A stretch of 64,000 nt of DNA from CAZGXI01 sp964529715 (GTDB taxonomy: Bacteria; Chloroflexota; Anaerolineae; Aggregatilineales; Ch27). The notes below the pieces were generated by a model. That model was not told the DNA's origin. It saw nothing but the letters and a program-made list of their open reading frames with translations, and ran no database searches. The stretch covers positions 1 to 64,000 of the forward strand of contig CAZGXI010000008.1 in NCBI GenBank assembly GCA_964529715.1. The letters are read 5' to 3'. Within the stretch, counting starts at the first letter, position 1. Each line of letters starts with the position of its first letter. Below, piece after piece: positions 18,043-27,895 of the stretch. The position numbers and the translations under genes are program-made.

Positions 18043-18558
18043 TTACCCTGGCCCTAACCGGTGTAGCGCCTCGCGCGCCGCCGACTGTACGTCCGCGTCG
18101 GGATCGGCCAGCGCGGCGGTGAGCGCCTCGGCGGCGCGGGGATCGTGTAGCCAGCCGAGCGCCACCGCTGCCCGCCGCCGCACTTCTGCCTCGGAATCCT
18201 TCAGCGCGCCTATGAGCGCCTGCGACGCCCGCGCGCTGCGCGTGAGTCCCAGCGCCGCTGCCGCCGCGCCCCGCACTTCTACATCTGCGTGCTTCAAGAG
18301 TGGAATCAGCGGCCCGGCGGCGCTCCGGCCCACCCGGCCCAACGCCGCCGCCGCCCGCCCGCGCGCCCCAGAGTCGGCGTCCATGTCGCTCAACAGGGCG
18401 ATCAACGGTTCGACGGCGCGCGCGCCCTGCCGCCCCAGCGCCTTGATCGCCTCGTCGTGCTCGGCAGGGCTGCGCCTCCGGTCGCGCAGGGTCGCCACGA
18501 GCAGCGCACTGTCTTTGTCCCGTCGTCCAGACGCCACCGATGTGCTCCGCGTCCGCAT
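18043..18558 (-). CDS. HEAT-repeat (PBS lyase-type) protein
   Basis: 171 residues if started at ATG 18558; a TTG at 18591 in the same frame is the alternative. A minus-strand TATACT at about 18593-18598 fits a start site for the shorter form. It is built almost entirely of short HEAT-like repeats of about 31 residues (AIKALGRQGARAVEPLIALL, AAAALGRVGRSAAGPLIPLL, AAAALGLTRSARASQALIGAL, AAVALGWLHDPRAAEALTAAL). Such proteins are scaffolds or regulate partner enzymes; this one has no catalytic part. It lies upstream of the rpsB promoter on the same strand. Confidence 0.8.
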   Translation of the reverse strand: MRTRSTSVASGRRDKDSALLVATLRDRRRSPAEHDEAIKALGRQGARAVEPLIALLSDMDADSGARGRAAAALGRVGRSAAGPLIPLLKHADVEVRGAAAAALGLTRSARASQALIGALKDSEAEVRRRAAVALGWLHDPRAAEALTAALADPDADVQSAAREALHRLGPG

Positions 18559-18627
18559 CAGATGCGCACTATTGGAACATCCCCAACTCAAGTATACTCA
18601 CTTTTGCGGAATGGCCCTGTGTTGAGA

Positions 18628-20697
18628 ATGCTGATGCCTACGGAACCCCTTTCTGAAGAATCGCCTGTTCCTATTCCGGCGCAGAACGCCCCCTGGCGGG
18701 CCGCCGCGTTGCTGACCGGCGGGCTACTCTTCGCCATCCTGGGGCAGGCCCAGTACACGGTCGCGCAGGACCCCCTCCGCGCGCTGCTGTGGTACGGGAT
18801 CGGCGTCATCCAGTGGATCGCGGCGCTGCTGCTGCCGGAGACGCGGGCGGCGCTGGCGAACCGAAACGCGCCCCCCTCCAGCCAGGAGTTTCCTGGCACG
18901 GTGGGCATGTTGCGGAATCTGTTCGCCACCCGTAAGCGGGTGCTGCTGGCCCTGGCCGGGACGATTTTGGGCGTCATCACCTACGCCGCCGCGTGGGATG
19001 AGCATGTAGACGCGCTGCTGCTGCTCGCCTGGATCGGGGGAACGGTCTGCTGGTGGATCGCCCTGAGCGAACCGGGCAGGCGGCCCTGGCGCGAATGCCT
19101 GCCGCGTCAGCTCGTGATCCCGCTGAACCTGCACACCCTGGCGCTGGCCGTTATCCTGCTCGCCGGAGCAATGGCGCTGTTCGGTGGGCTGGCAACTTCC
19201 CCCGGCGAGATGATCAGCGACCACGCCGAATATCTGATGGACGTGGTGCACCTGATCGACGGGGACTGGCGCGTGTACTTTGCCAACAACAGCGGCAGGG
19301 AGCCGTTCTTCTTTTATCTGGTGGCGCTGGCGACGCTTCCGTTCGGTGTGTCCTACCTGGCGCTCAAGATCGTCAGCGCGAGCGCGGCCCTGCTCACGCT
19401 GCCCGTCCTGTATGTGCTGGGCCGCCAGGTAGAAGGTCGCCTAGGCGGACTGGCGGCGGCGGGGCTGGGTGCATTCAGCGTGTGGACACTGATCATGGGC
19501 CGAATCGGATTCCGTGTGATGCTGGCCGGACTGGCTTCGGCGCTGCTGCTGGCGGCGCTGTGGCGGGCGCTGCGGTCGGGCCGCCGCGCCGACTTCCTGC
19601 TGGCCGGGCTGGCGTTAGGTCTAGGCCAGTTCAGCTACATGGCCTTCCGCCTGGCGCCGCTGATGGTGCTGATGGGTGTGGGCCTGCGCTGGCTGGACTG
19701 CCGGCGCCCGTCGGAGCGCCGCCGTCTGCTCTTCAACCTGATCGCGCTGCTGGCACTGGCCCTGATGATCTTCACGCCGCTGCTGAGCTTTTGGGTGCAC
19801 TTCCCGCACCTGTACTGGTATCGGGCGGAGCGTCAGGTGGGCGCGGTGGAAGGCGACGCGATCCCGAATCTGCTGGAAGGGCTAGCGAAGTCGCTGCTGA
19901 TGTTCAACTTCACCTCCGATCCGGTGCCGCTGAATGTGGTGCCGCGTCTGTCGCACAACCCTGCTTTTCCATCAGCGGCCATGCCGATCCTGGGGCCGGT
20001 GACGGGCGCACTGCTGCTGCTGGGGCTGATCGCCGGGCTGTGGCGCGCATGTCTGAGCCGCCGCGCCCTGGACCTGTATCTGCCGCTGGCGCTGCTGGTG
20101 TTCGTGCTGCCGTCGGCGCTGGCGCTGGCTGCCCCACTGGAAACGCCCAGCGCCCGCCGTGCGATAGCCGCCCTGCCGCCGGCGATGGTCCTGGCCGGGA
20201 GCGCGTTGGCCCTGCCCGTCCGCCTGATGGATGCGAAAGGGTCCGGGCGCGCGCTGGCGACCCTGTTGCTAGGAGGCGTACTGGCGCTAAACGCGGTGGT
20301 GGACCTGGACGCCTACCTCAACCTCTACCTGCCCTACTATCACCGCGACAAGCCGCCGCACCACGTCCTGGCAGACCAGTTCCGCGCCTTCCAGGTGCAG
20401 GGTGGGCGGCTGGAAAACATCTATATCGTCTATGGGACGGCGGGTGGCTGGGTCGATCCCCGGCTGGTGGCCGTCTGGATGGGCGAGCCACGCTGGGATC
20501 AGGTGCTGTTGCAGATCGACCCGGCGGCGTGCCCAGCCCGCCCCCCCGACGGCGGAACACTGCTGTTCGCGCTGGGCCTGGGCGATCCTGATAACCTGCG
20601 CAACCTGGCCGTGTGCTTCCCAGAGCACCACGTCGCCAGTTACATCCTGCCGAACCAGACGGGCTTCATGCTGTTCACGGCGCCGCCTGCTCGCTGA
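18628..20697 (+). CDS. multi-pass glycosyltransferase, family 39 / ArnT-like (GT-C)
   Basis: 689 residues from ATG 18628 (18634 is also possible). The upstream extension to 18289 is antisense to the HEAT gene and is rejected. There are about 12 helices. After the second or third helix the first outside loop has DHAEYLMDVVHLIDGDWRVY and FANNSGREPFFFYLVAL. This acidic (D/E) loop followed by an EPFFFY/PPL-like motif is the usual site in PMT and ArnT-type transferases that use polyprenyl-phosphate sugars. The C-terminal soluble part of about 100 residues (YNLYLPYYHRDKP-like region onward) lies outside. Substrate and acceptor are unknown. Confidence 0.8.
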   Translation: MLMPTEPLSEESPVPIPAQNAPWRAAALLTGGLLFAILGQAQYTVAQDPLRALLWYGIGVIQWIAALLLPETRAALANRNAPPSSQEFPGTVGMLRNLFATRKRVLLALAGTILGVITYAAAWDEHVDALLLLAWIGGTVCWWIALSEPGRRPWRECLPRQLVIPLNLHTLALAVILLAGAMALFGGLATSPGEMISDHAEYLMDVVHLIDGDWRVYFANNSGREPFFFYLVALATLPFGVSYLALKIVSASAALLTLPVLYVLGRQVEGRLGGLAAAGLGAFSVWTLIMGRIGFRVMLAGLASALLLAALWRALRSGRRADFLLAGLALGLGQFSYMAFRLAPLMVLMGVGLRWLDCRRPSERRRLLFNLIALLALALMIFTPLLSFWVHFPHLYWYRAERQVGAVEGDAIPNLLEGLAKSLLMFNFTSDPVPLNVVPRLSHNPAFPSAAMPILGPVTGALLLLGLIAGLWRACLSRRALDLYLPLALLVFVLPSALALAAPLETPSARRAIAALPPAMVLAGSALALPVRLMDAKGSGRALATLLLGGVLALNAVVDLDAYLNLYLPYYHRDKPPHHVLADQFRAFQVQGGRLENIYIVYGTAGGWVDPRLVAVWMGEPRWDQVLLQIDPAACPARPPDGGTLLFALGLGDPDNLRNLAVCFPEHHVASYILPNQTGFMLFTAPPAR

Positions 20698-20711
20698 AAC
20701 AGATCAAACAG

Positions 20712-20733
20712 AGCGGCGGACGAATCCGCCGCT
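20712..20733 (+). terminator. hairpin after the family 39 gene
   Basis: AGCGGCGGA, a CGAA loop and TCCGCCGCT form a perfect 9-bp stem 14 nt beyond the stop, in the gap between two convergent genes. It lacks a T-run on either side. It belongs to the same hairpin family as those at 25637 and 51588. Confidence 0.5.
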
Positions 20734-20773
20734 GCTGCGCTTCCTCTACACTTCCCCCAAACCGAGGAAACCT

Positions 20774-21613
20774 TCATTCCCCACGCTGGTGGCCGGGCGG
20801 GGGTTCCGGCTCATAGGTGTGCAGATCAATGCCTTCGCACTGACGACGCCAACCATGCGCGGGCGCCCAGGGCGGCGGCGGATTCTGGCAGGCACCTGCA
20901 CCCTCCTGGTCCAGATAATCGGCCAGCAAGTCGGCGAACAGATCGCTCAGGTTGATCACCGGCAGCGCGGCGACCTGATCCTCGGTGAGAGCCACCACAA
21001 AGCTGACGATCCAGCCCTCGGTTTCGCCGTAGCGAATCTTCAACCAGCCGGTCGGATCGGAAACGGCCAACACTTCCACCGTCTCACTCGCCTGAATCAC
21101 CCCCAGGATGGCGCTGCCCAACGTTGGGTATTCGTGCACGATCACAGTGGCACTGAGTTCGACGGCAAATTCGGGATGCTCTGGCGTCCAGCCTTCTGCT
21201 GTGAGCTGTGGAAATTCCGCCGCATCAATCAGGACGGGAAATGCCGGCACCGCCACCGGCAGGGCAGTGTAATCACCGGTCACTTCCACCACACACAAAT
21301 TGACCCACCCCTCCACGCCTTCCACCAGGTCTACCCGTAACCATGCCTGGGCGTCGTAGGCTTCAACGCCGCTGCATGTAAAGTCCGTTGGGAAGTCGGT
21401 CCGCCCGGTGGCAGTGAGGGAAAAACCGGGATAGAGCGTGCCGCGAATCATGAATTCCGGGCCGGGGCCGCTGCGCACATTGACCGCCTCTTCGAGAGGC
21501 GTAATGGTCACAGGGACAGATTCTTCACCTTGCGCCTGGGCAGTCAGAGTGACTGGCAAGAGCATAAGCACGACCAGCGTAATCACAACAACGGTCCTGA
21601 CACGTAGTAACAT
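20774..21613 (-). CDS. exported protein with two SH3-like domains
   Basis: 279 residues from ATG 21613, chosen because GGAGGAGAGG stands just upstream. A signal peptide of about 28 residues ends near TAQAQG. Two bacterial SH3 (SH3b) domains follow: about 35-110 (VNVRSGPGPEFMIRGTLYPG to EGWVNLCVVE) and about 145-205 (ATVIVHEYPTLGSAILGVIQ to ETEGWIVSFV). The rest is a short linker and a Cys/Trp/Pro-rich tail (ACQNPPPPWAPAHGWRRQC). It probably binds cell wall or other surface ligands. It is divergent from the DUF3352 gene. Confidence 0.85.
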   Translation of the reverse strand: MLLRVRTVVVITLVVLMLLPVTLTAQAQGEESVPVTITPLEEAVNVRSGPGPEFMIRGTLYPGFSLTATGRTDFPTDFTCSGVEAYDAQAWLRVDLVEGVEGWVNLCVVEVTGDYTALPVAVPAFPVLIDAAEFPQLTAEGWTPEHPEFAVELSATVIVHEYPTLGSAILGVIQASETVEVLAVSDPTGWLKIRYGETEGWIVSFVVALTEDQVAALPVINLSDLFADLLADYLDQEGAGACQNPPPPWAPAHGWRRQCEGIDLHTYEPEPPPGHQRGE

Positions 21614-21808
21614 TGCCTCTCCTCCACCACTCAATGGGCTTCATCCTCATCATATGCCCTTTGACGCCGAAAATAGTAAACTTTGGTAAAGACCAAAACC
21701 TTCTAACGGAATTATCCCATTTCCTGGCGCGACTTTTGGCCCGCTCTTACGTAGACTATAGGTGGAGCGGGTACGCTTGTTTTCACGATACAGGTAAGTG
21801 AGGGAAAA

Positions 21809-23554
21809 ATGAGGAAAATCGCTGTGCTGATGGTGGTATGTTCGCTCGTGTTGGGGGCGCTACCGGCTTCGACTGCGGCGGCTGCGCCCATCGCAGACCT
21901 GACTGCGCTCGCCCGCTATTTTCCGGATACGGCCCCACTTTTCATTGCCACGCGCACCGACGATGGGTTCATCGCAAGCCTGGACGGCCTGCTGGCGCAG
22001 GTCGCCGCGCGTCTTTCAGACAACATCGAAAACACCTCGTTGTCTGCCGAACTAGATCGCATCGCCGGGCAGATTTCCGGCGGCACCGGCGACTTTGAGA
22101 CGGTCTTCCGGCCCTGGCTGGGCGACGTCGCCGCCATCGGCCTCCCGACAATGGCCAATCTGTCGGAAACATCTGCCGGCATCGGCCCGATCTTGATCGC
22201 CGTCAGCATCACCGACGCAACGGCGCTGGAAAGCTGGTTGACCGACCTGTTCGACCGGATGGGACAGGATGTGGAACGCACGGCGGGCGATGGCTACGTC
22301 GTGCTGGACCTCAGCGTGCGCGCCCAACAGCGCCAACATCTCTACTTCCTGATCCGGGACGACGCCCTGCTGATCGCCAACGACATGGAGCGGATGCCTG
22401 CCGCCGGGGCCGCGAGCCTGGCCGAGGCCGAACGCTTTACCGAGGTAATGGGCCTGCTGCCCGCCGACGACTATAGCATCGCCGTCTACCTAGACATGCA
22501 GGTGCTTGGCCGCTACAGCCTGGAGATGAACGCCGCGATGCTGCCGGACATGCCGGATATGTCCGCCTGGATGGACCTGGCCGGGGTGCAGGCGTGGGGC
22601 TTTACCCTGCTCAACGGCGAAGCCCTGACGATGGACCTCGTGCAGACGTTGGGCGACCTGAGCGCCCTGGAAGATATGGGCATTCCGGTCGGCGCGGCCA
22701 TGCAGAGCGCCCCGGTAGACCTGAACTTCGCCGCCAACGTCCCGGCGGATGCGCCGCTGGTGATCCTGAGCACGGACCTGGGGCCGGGTGCGCTGGCCGG
22801 ACTTGAGGCGCTTCAGGCCATGATACCGATCCTGGAAGAGCAGATGCAGGCCATGCCCAACGGCGAAGAGGCGCTCGAAGAAATGAACATCGAGGGTGCC
22901 CTGAACCTGCTCCGCATGACCTTCACGGGCTTCACCGGCCTGCAACTGGAAGACGTGTTGGCCTGGATGGACGGCGACTTCGCCCTCTACGCCCGTATGA
23001 TCCCGCTTGCAAACCCCGTTCCCAACCTGCCGATGACGTTCGACCTAGCAGCGGTGGTCGAGACGAGCGACCCGACAGGGACGCAGGCCCTGCTGGACGG
23101 GCTAGCGAACGGCCTGGATCGCTACAACCAGGACTTCAGCCGCGAAGAGATCAGCGGCGCGGACATGATCGTGCTGCCGGACCTGATTGAGAATCTGATA
23201 GAAGACCTGCCGGCAGCGGCGGCAGATACGCCGGAACTCGACCTCGTGATCGGCACAAACGACGAAGTTTTCGTCGCGGGCACGCGCGCGGCGGCGACCT
23301 ATAGCCTGGCCCCCAGCGGCGACAGCCTGGCACAAGACCCGGCAGTCCTGGCGGCGCAGGCATATCTGCTGCCCAACACCGTGCAGATGTGGTATGCCAA
23401 CCTCGGCACGCTGGCGGACCTGATCGAAACCCTGGCCCCACGCGAGCAGGAAACCGTGATGGCGCTGCGGCTGTTCAACACGGCGACGATCAGCAGCACG
23501 ACCGCTGAAGACGGCACGACCATCGCCCGCTTCGTGATCACGCTGGCGGAATAA
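21809..23554 (+). CDS. exported DUF3352 protein
   Basis: 581 residues. A signal peptide of about 25 residues ends in ASTAAAAP; GAGGGAAAA precedes the ATG. The mature part matches the layout of DUF3352 proteins known from Cyanobacteria and Chloroflexota: repeated long helices and sheets around motifs such as YFPDTAPLFIATRTDDGFIA, SIAVYLDMQVLG and MDGDFALYARMI. No catalytic residues are known for the family and the role is unknown. It is acidic and Met-rich. No operon partner is clear: the ABC exporter follows on the same strand after 149 nt that include a hairpin. Confidence 0.8.
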   Translation: MRKIAVLMVVCSLVLGALPASTAAAAPIADLTALARYFPDTAPLFIATRTDDGFIASLDGLLAQVAARLSDNIENTSLSAELDRIAGQISGGTGDFETVFRPWLGDVAAIGLPTMANLSETSAGIGPILIAVSITDATALESWLTDLFDRMGQDVERTAGDGYVVLDLSVRAQQRQHLYFLIRDDALLIANDMERMPAAGAASLAEAERFTEVMGLLPADDYSIAVYLDMQVLGRYSLEMNAAMLPDMPDMSAWMDLAGVQAWGFTLLNGEALTMDLVQTLGDLSALEDMGIPVGAAMQSAPVDLNFAANVPADAPLVILSTDLGPGALAGLEALQAMIPILEEQMQAMPNGEEALEEMNIEGALNLLRMTFTGFTGLQLEDVLAWMDGDFALYARMIPLANPVPNLPMTFDLAAVVETSDPTGTQALLDGLANGLDRYNQDFSREEISGADMIVLPDLIENLIEDLPAAAADTPELDLVIGTNDEVFVAGTRAAATYSLAPSGDSLAQDPAVLAAQAYLLPNTVQMWYANLGTLADLIETLAPREQETVMALRLFNTATISSTTAEDGTTIARFVITLAE

Positions 23555-23618
23555 CCGTCTGCTGAAAATCGATGCGCCAGGGCGCCTGATGTAACGCCCT
23601 GACGCAAAAACCTGTAGT

Positions 23619-23642
23619 AGGGGCGACCGGTCGGTCGCCCCT
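23619..23642. repeat. palindromic hairpin (AGGGGCGACC family)
   Basis: AGGGGCGACC and GGTCGCCCCT form a perfect 10-bp stem around GGTC. A sister hairpin with the same arms (GGGGCGAC and GTCGCCCC) is at 27830-27851. Here a short A-run lies on the left, so it would terminate leftward transcription although both neighbours are rightward. Confidence 0.6.
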
Positions 23643-23703
23643 GCCGATTTCTGAGATGGAAGCATTCTGCGGTATCATCTCGCCGTCGAGAAAAGGACCG
23701 TCG

Positions 23704-25614
23704 ATGTCAGAAAACAATACAAACCCTCCTCCATCCCCTGCCACAAAACGTCCCGCTGTCCACTGGCGGCGGCTGCTGGGCTATCTCAGCCCATATAAGC
23801 TGCGCATGGCCGCTGCATTGCTGGCGTTGATCTTCTACAGCGCCGTCGGGCTGATCTTCCCGCTGGTGATCGTGCAACTGCTGGACTCCATCCTCAGCCA
23901 GCGCGACGCCGGCTCGCTGAACGCGATCACGCTGGCGTTGCTGGGGCTGTTCCTAGCCCAGTCGGCGGCGATGTTCTTTGAGTCATATAACCTGGTCTAT
24001 ATCGGCGAGCGGATCGTGCTGGACCTGCGCGCGTCGCTGTATCGACGGCTGCAAGAACTCTCGCTGGATTTCTACGCCGAACGGCGCGTGGGCGAGATCG
24101 TCTCGCGCCTTTCCAGCGACGTGACCCAGGTGCGCAACGTGCTCACCAACAGCGTATCGGCGCTGCTCAGCCAGATCATCTCGCTGATCGGGTCGGTGGT
24201 GATCGTTTTCGCGCTCAATCCTCACCTGACGCTGTTTATCCTGATCCTGGCGCCGGTGTTGCTGGGGATTGCCGCCGTCTTTGGGCGGTCGTTCCAGCAC
24301 CTGAGCACCCGCGTGCAAGACGAAACCGCTGCTGCAACGGTCGCCGTTGAGGAAACCCTGCAAGGGATTCGCGTGGTCAAGAGCTTCGCGCGCGAGACTC
24401 ACGAAATCAACCGCTACGAAGCCGCCCTAAAGCGCCTGTTCGACGCCGGGATGCGCCTGGCGATCTTCCGCGCGGCTTTCGGCGCGCTGATGGCTTTTTT
24501 GGGCTTCGGCGCGATTGCTGCGATCCTGTGGTTTGGCGGACGGGAGGTGATCGAGGGGCGCCTGACCGTCCCGATGATCAGCGGTTTTCTGATCTACGGC
24601 ATCACCATCGCCGCCAACCTGGGTGGGCTGGCCGGGCTGTACGGCCAGTTCCGCGAGGCGCTGGGCGCAGTGCAGCGCGTGTTTGAAATCCTGGATACGC
24701 GCCCCTCCGTGCTCGATGCGCCGGACGCGCGCGACCTGCCGCCGGTCGAAGGACGTATTACCTTTGACCACGTTTCCTTCGGCTACGACGCCGGCACGCT
24801 GCATGTGCTGAACGATGTGACGCTCGACATCGCCCCTGGCGAGATCGTGGCACTGGTGGGGCCAAGCGGCGCGGGCAAGAGCACGCTGTTCAACCTGATC
24901 CCACGCTTCTACGACCCCAACGCGGGCGCGGTCTACCTCGATGGACATGACCTACGCACCGTGACGCAACACAGCCTGCGCCAGCAGATCGGTATTGTGC
25001 CGCAGGAGACGCTGCTTTTCGGCGGCAGCGTGCGGGAGAACATCGCCTATGGGCGGCTGGACGCCACCGACGAGGAGATCGTCGCCGCCGCGCAGGCCGC
25101 CAACGCCCATGACTTCATCACCGCTATGGCCGACGGCTATAACACGGTGGTGGGGGAGCGCGGCGTCAAGTTGAGCGGCGGACAGCGCCAGCGCATCGCC
25201 ATCGCCCGCGCCATCCTCAAGAACCCGCGCATCCTGCTGCTGGACGAGGCCACCAGTTCGTTGGACAGCGAATCCGAAGAACTGGTGCAGGACGCGCTGG
25301 ATCGCCTGATGCAGGGCCGCACGACGGTGATGATCGCCCACCGCCTGAGCACTGTGAAGATCGCCCACCGCATCGCCGTGCTGGACCAGGGGCGCATCGT
25401 GGAACTGGGCACGCACGACGAACTGATGGCGCGCGATGGCCTCTATGCACGCCTGTACAACATGCAGTTCCGCGATCCTGAAGCAGAACTTGCCGCGCAG
25501 CGGGCCGCCCTCGAGGCCGCACGTGCGTCCACCGGCGCGGCCAAGGCCGGACCCAAACGCCGCACCGATACCCTGCGCATCTTGAGCGCCTTCCGGGGCG
25601 AGACACCGAAATAA
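23704..25614 (+). CDS. ABC exporter half-transporter (permease-ATPase fusion)
   Basis: 636 residues from ATG 23704, with AAGGA nine bases upstream. The N-terminal membrane domain (about 25-320) has six helices of the type-IV exporter fold. The C-terminal ATPase has Walker A GPSGAGKST (about 384-392), a Q-loop (IGIVPQETLLFGGSVRENI), signature LSGGQRQRIAIARAI (about 490), Walker B RILLLDEATSSLDSESE (about 508-520) and the switch His in IAHRLSTV. It probably works as a homodimer of the MsbA/BmrA kind exporting lipids or drugs; the cargo is not predictable. The Ala/Lys-rich C-terminal tail is probably unstructured. Confidence 0.95.
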   Translation: MSENNTNPPPSPATKRPAVHWRRLLGYLSPYKLRMAAALLALIFYSAVGLIFPLVIVQLLDSILSQRDAGSLNAITLALLGLFLAQSAAMFFESYNLVYIGERIVLDLRASLYRRLQELSLDFYAERRVGEIVSRLSSDVTQVRNVLTNSVSALLSQIISLIGSVVIVFALNPHLTLFILILAPVLLGIAAVFGRSFQHLSTRVQDETAAATVAVEETLQGIRVVKSFARETHEINRYEAALKRLFDAGMRLAIFRAAFGALMAFLGFGAIAAILWFGGREVIEGRLTVPMISGFLIYGITIAANLGGLAGLYGQFREALGAVQRVFEILDTRPSVLDAPDARDLPPVEGRITFDHVSFGYDAGTLHVLNDVTLDIAPGEIVALVGPSGAGKSTLFNLIPRFYDPNAGAVYLDGHDLRTVTQHSLRQQIGIVPQETLLFGGSVRENIAYGRLDATDEEIVAAAQAANAHDFITAMADGYNTVVGERGVKLSGGQRQRIAIARAILKNPRILLLDEATSSLDSESEELVQDALDRLMQGRTTVMIAHRLSTVKIAHRIAVLDQGRIVELGTHDELMARDGLYARLYNMQFRDPEAELAAQRAALEAARASTGAAKAGPKRRTDTLRILSAFRGETPK

Positions 25615-25630
25615 ACGGCATCTCCGTGAA

Positions 25631-25662
25631 AAAAAGAGCGGCGGACTGACGAGTCCGCCGCT
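25631..25662 (-). terminator. terminator of the PAS-STAS gene
   Basis: On the minus strand AGCGGCGGACT, a tetraloop and AGTCCGCCGCT form an 11-bp perfect stem followed by CTTTTTTT. It lies 28 nt past the stop of the minus-strand gene. Confidence 0.9.
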
Positions 25663-25689
25663 ACAGAAAGCGTCTTGAGTGGCTTCCGG

Positions 25690-27675
25690 CTACTTGCTCA
25701 CCTTGATCCCCAGGCTATTCAGGGCAGCCAGCAGGCCGCTTTGCAGGTCGCGTAGGGTCTCAATCTGCCCCCAGTCAATCCCCAGGTCCACAATCGTCTC
25801 CGCGACCGCATCCGACACACCCGTGATGATCGTCCGCGCCCCCTTCAGCCGCGCCGCCTGGATCGTCTTGTCCAGATGATTGGCAACCCCCGTATCCACC
25901 AGCGGCACGCCCGTAATGTCCACGATCACCACCTTCGCCCGATACTCGCTGATCCCCCGCAGCAGTGCGCGCGTGATGTCCCGCGCCCGCAACGTGTCGA
26001 TGCTGCCGATCAGCGGCATCACGATGATGCGGTCCATGATCGGAATGATCGGCGTCGATAGCTCCTGAATCGCCTGTCGCTGCATCTCGATGATCTGCGT
26101 TTGGAGACGTTCCCGCTCCTGTTCCGCCTGCTTGCGCTCGGTGATGTCGATCCCAAGCAGCAGAAGTTGCTTTTCGTCATTGTCCGATACCAAAGGAATT
26201 TTGGTCGTTTGAAACCAGCAGGTCTCCCCCGAAGGGCCGGTGACCGGCTCTTCGGGGATGAACAGCCGTTGGCCCGACATCATCACCTGGCGATCTGCCT
26301 GCAAAAACGCGGCGACCTCGTCTGCATTCGGGTTGAAGTCGGCATCCGTCTTGCCAACGATGTCCTCAACCGTCGTCCCATAGATTTCTGCCAGGCGCTT
26401 GTTTGCCAACCGGAAGCACCCATTCCAGTCCTTGATCCCCACCAGCGCAGGCATCAGATCGACGACCTGGCGGAGAAGCTGGCGTTGCTGGCGAATGGTC
26501 TCTTCGGCCTGTTTGCGCTCGGTGATGTCATCGTATGTGCCCAGCACTCCCATAATGCTTCCGTCAGTGTCAAGCATAGGGATTTTGCTGGTCCGCAGCC
26601 AGATTGTCGAACCGTCAGGCGTGGTCTGCGGCTCTTCATAATTGATCTTCGGCGTACCGCTCTCAATCACGCTGGCATCATCAGCGCGGTAAAGCTCGGC
26701 CTGATCGCGCCAGGTCATGGCGTAGTCGTCTTTGCCAATGATCTGGTCCGGTGAAGTCAGCCCTGCATCCTCGGCAAACAGCCGGTTGCAGCCCAGGTAG
26801 ACCAGATTGCGATCTTTCCAGAAGACGCGCACCGGAATCGTGTCAATAACCTGTTGCAGCATCTGCTGTGAACGGCGTAGGGCAGTCTGGGCCTGTTTTT
26901 GCTCGGTGATGTCGCGGATGATGGCAACAAAACAGGCTTCTCCACCGAATTCCACCGGCGCCCCCGATAGCATGACCTTGATGATCGTACCGTCTTTGCG
27001 CCGGAATTCCGTTTCGATGGTCTGCGATTGACCACTCTTTTGGAGATGAGCGACAAACCGGGCGCGCTCCTCAGGATGTACCCACAGCCCCAATTCCAGG
27101 GCCGTCTTCCCTTTGACCTCGTCCGGCGCATAGCCGAGCACCGTTGCGAAGCCATTGTTGGCATCATAGAACAGGCCATCACTCATGCGGCTGAAGCTGA
27201 TCGCGTCCGGCGAGGCGAGAAAAACTTTGGAGAACTTCTCCTCCGACTGACGAAGCACTTCTTCGGCCCGTTTTTGTGCCGTAATATTGCGCACGCTGGC
27301 CGCCAGACCGACCAACGCGCCAGTTTCATCGAAGATGGAAAAGCTGCTGATGTGGGCTTCAAACTCACTGCCGTCCTTGCGCTTCTGCCGGAGGTCGGCA
27401 CTCCACCCACCTCGCCGCGCCCAATCATCGCCGCCCACCAACGCTCCGACCTGAGAGAGCAAATCCTCCGGCCAGGTATCGCGCGACGGTATGCCGATCA
27501 TTTCCAACGCGCCGACATCGTAGCCATACATCTCATGTGCAGCACGATTGGCGTAAATCACGATCCCCTGTGGATTGGAAATCACGATACCGTCCAACGC
27601 ATTCTCGGCCAGGCTGCGAAAAACCGCCGCCTGCTTCAATATCTCCCATGATTGGAACTCAGGCTGCACAGACAC
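25690..27675 (-). CDS. PAS-PAS-PAS-PAS-STAS stress regulator (RsbR-like)
   Basis: 661 residues from GTG 27675 with GGGGAG eight bases upstream. Four PAS domains are each followed by a PAC motif: about 16-130 (LAENALDGIVISNPQG), 145-260 (YDANNGFATVLGYAPDEVKG), 270-395 (YLGCNRLFAEDAGLTSPDQI) and 400-520. Short coiled-coil linkers with the recurring ITERKQAE-type phrase connect them. The C-terminal STAS domain (about 540-655) has DITGVPLVDT and the KGARTIITGVS strand, where RsbR and RsbS proteins carry phospho-accepting Ser/Thr. It probably senses redox or small ligands and feeds a partner-switching stress module. No RsbT, RsbW or RsbU partner is in the window. Confidence 0.88.
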   Translation of the reverse strand: MSVQPEFQSWEILKQAAVFRSLAENALDGIVISNPQGIVIYANRAAHEMYGYDVGALEMIGIPSRDTWPEDLLSQVGALVGGDDWARRGGWSADLRQKRKDGSEFEAHISSFSIFDETGALVGLAASVRNITAQKRAEEVLRQSEEKFSKVFLASPDAISFSRMSDGLFYDANNGFATVLGYAPDEVKGKTALELGLWVHPEERARFVAHLQKSGQSQTIETEFRRKDGTIIKVMLSGAPVEFGGEACFVAIIRDITEQKQAQTALRRSQQMLQQVIDTIPVRVFWKDRNLVYLGCNRLFAEDAGLTSPDQIIGKDDYAMTWRDQAELYRADDASVIESGTPKINYEEPQTTPDGSTIWLRTSKIPMLDTDGSIMGVLGTYDDITERKQAEETIRQQRQLLRQVVDLMPALVGIKDWNGCFRLANKRLAEIYGTTVEDIVGKTDADFNPNADEVAAFLQADRQVMMSGQRLFIPEEPVTGPSGETCWFQTTKIPLVSDNDEKQLLLLGIDITERKQAEQERERLQTQIIEMQRQAIQELSTPIIPIMDRIIVMPLIGSIDTLRARDITRALLRGISEYRAKVVIVDITGVPLVDTGVANHLDKTIQAARLKGARTIITGVSDAVAETIVDLGIDWGQIETLRDLQSGLLAALNSLGIKVSK

Positions 27676-27814
27676 GTATGTTACTCCCCGCGCTCAAAAG
27701 CAGCATCGAAAAACGAGAAAAGTCAGGAGGGATTCCTGCTTTGTTGACGCAATAGCCTATCCCCATTCTGGAATACTTTGTAAATCCGGACAAGTTCAAC
27801 AATGGTTTTTTCAC

Positions 27815-27851
27815 AAAAAATTCAGGGTAGGGGCGACGCATGGGTCGCCCC
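27815..27851 (-). terminator. terminator after the GH42 gene
   Basis: On the minus strand GGGGCGAC and GTCGCCCC form an 8-bp stem with a 6-nt loop. An A/T-rich tail follows, with six T at 27820-27815, about 10 nt after the stem. It lies 45 nt after the GH42 stop. Confidence 0.6.
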
Positions 27852-27895
27852 CTGGGGCATCTCTGCGGCAAACGCTCTTTCTCCGATGAGAAAAA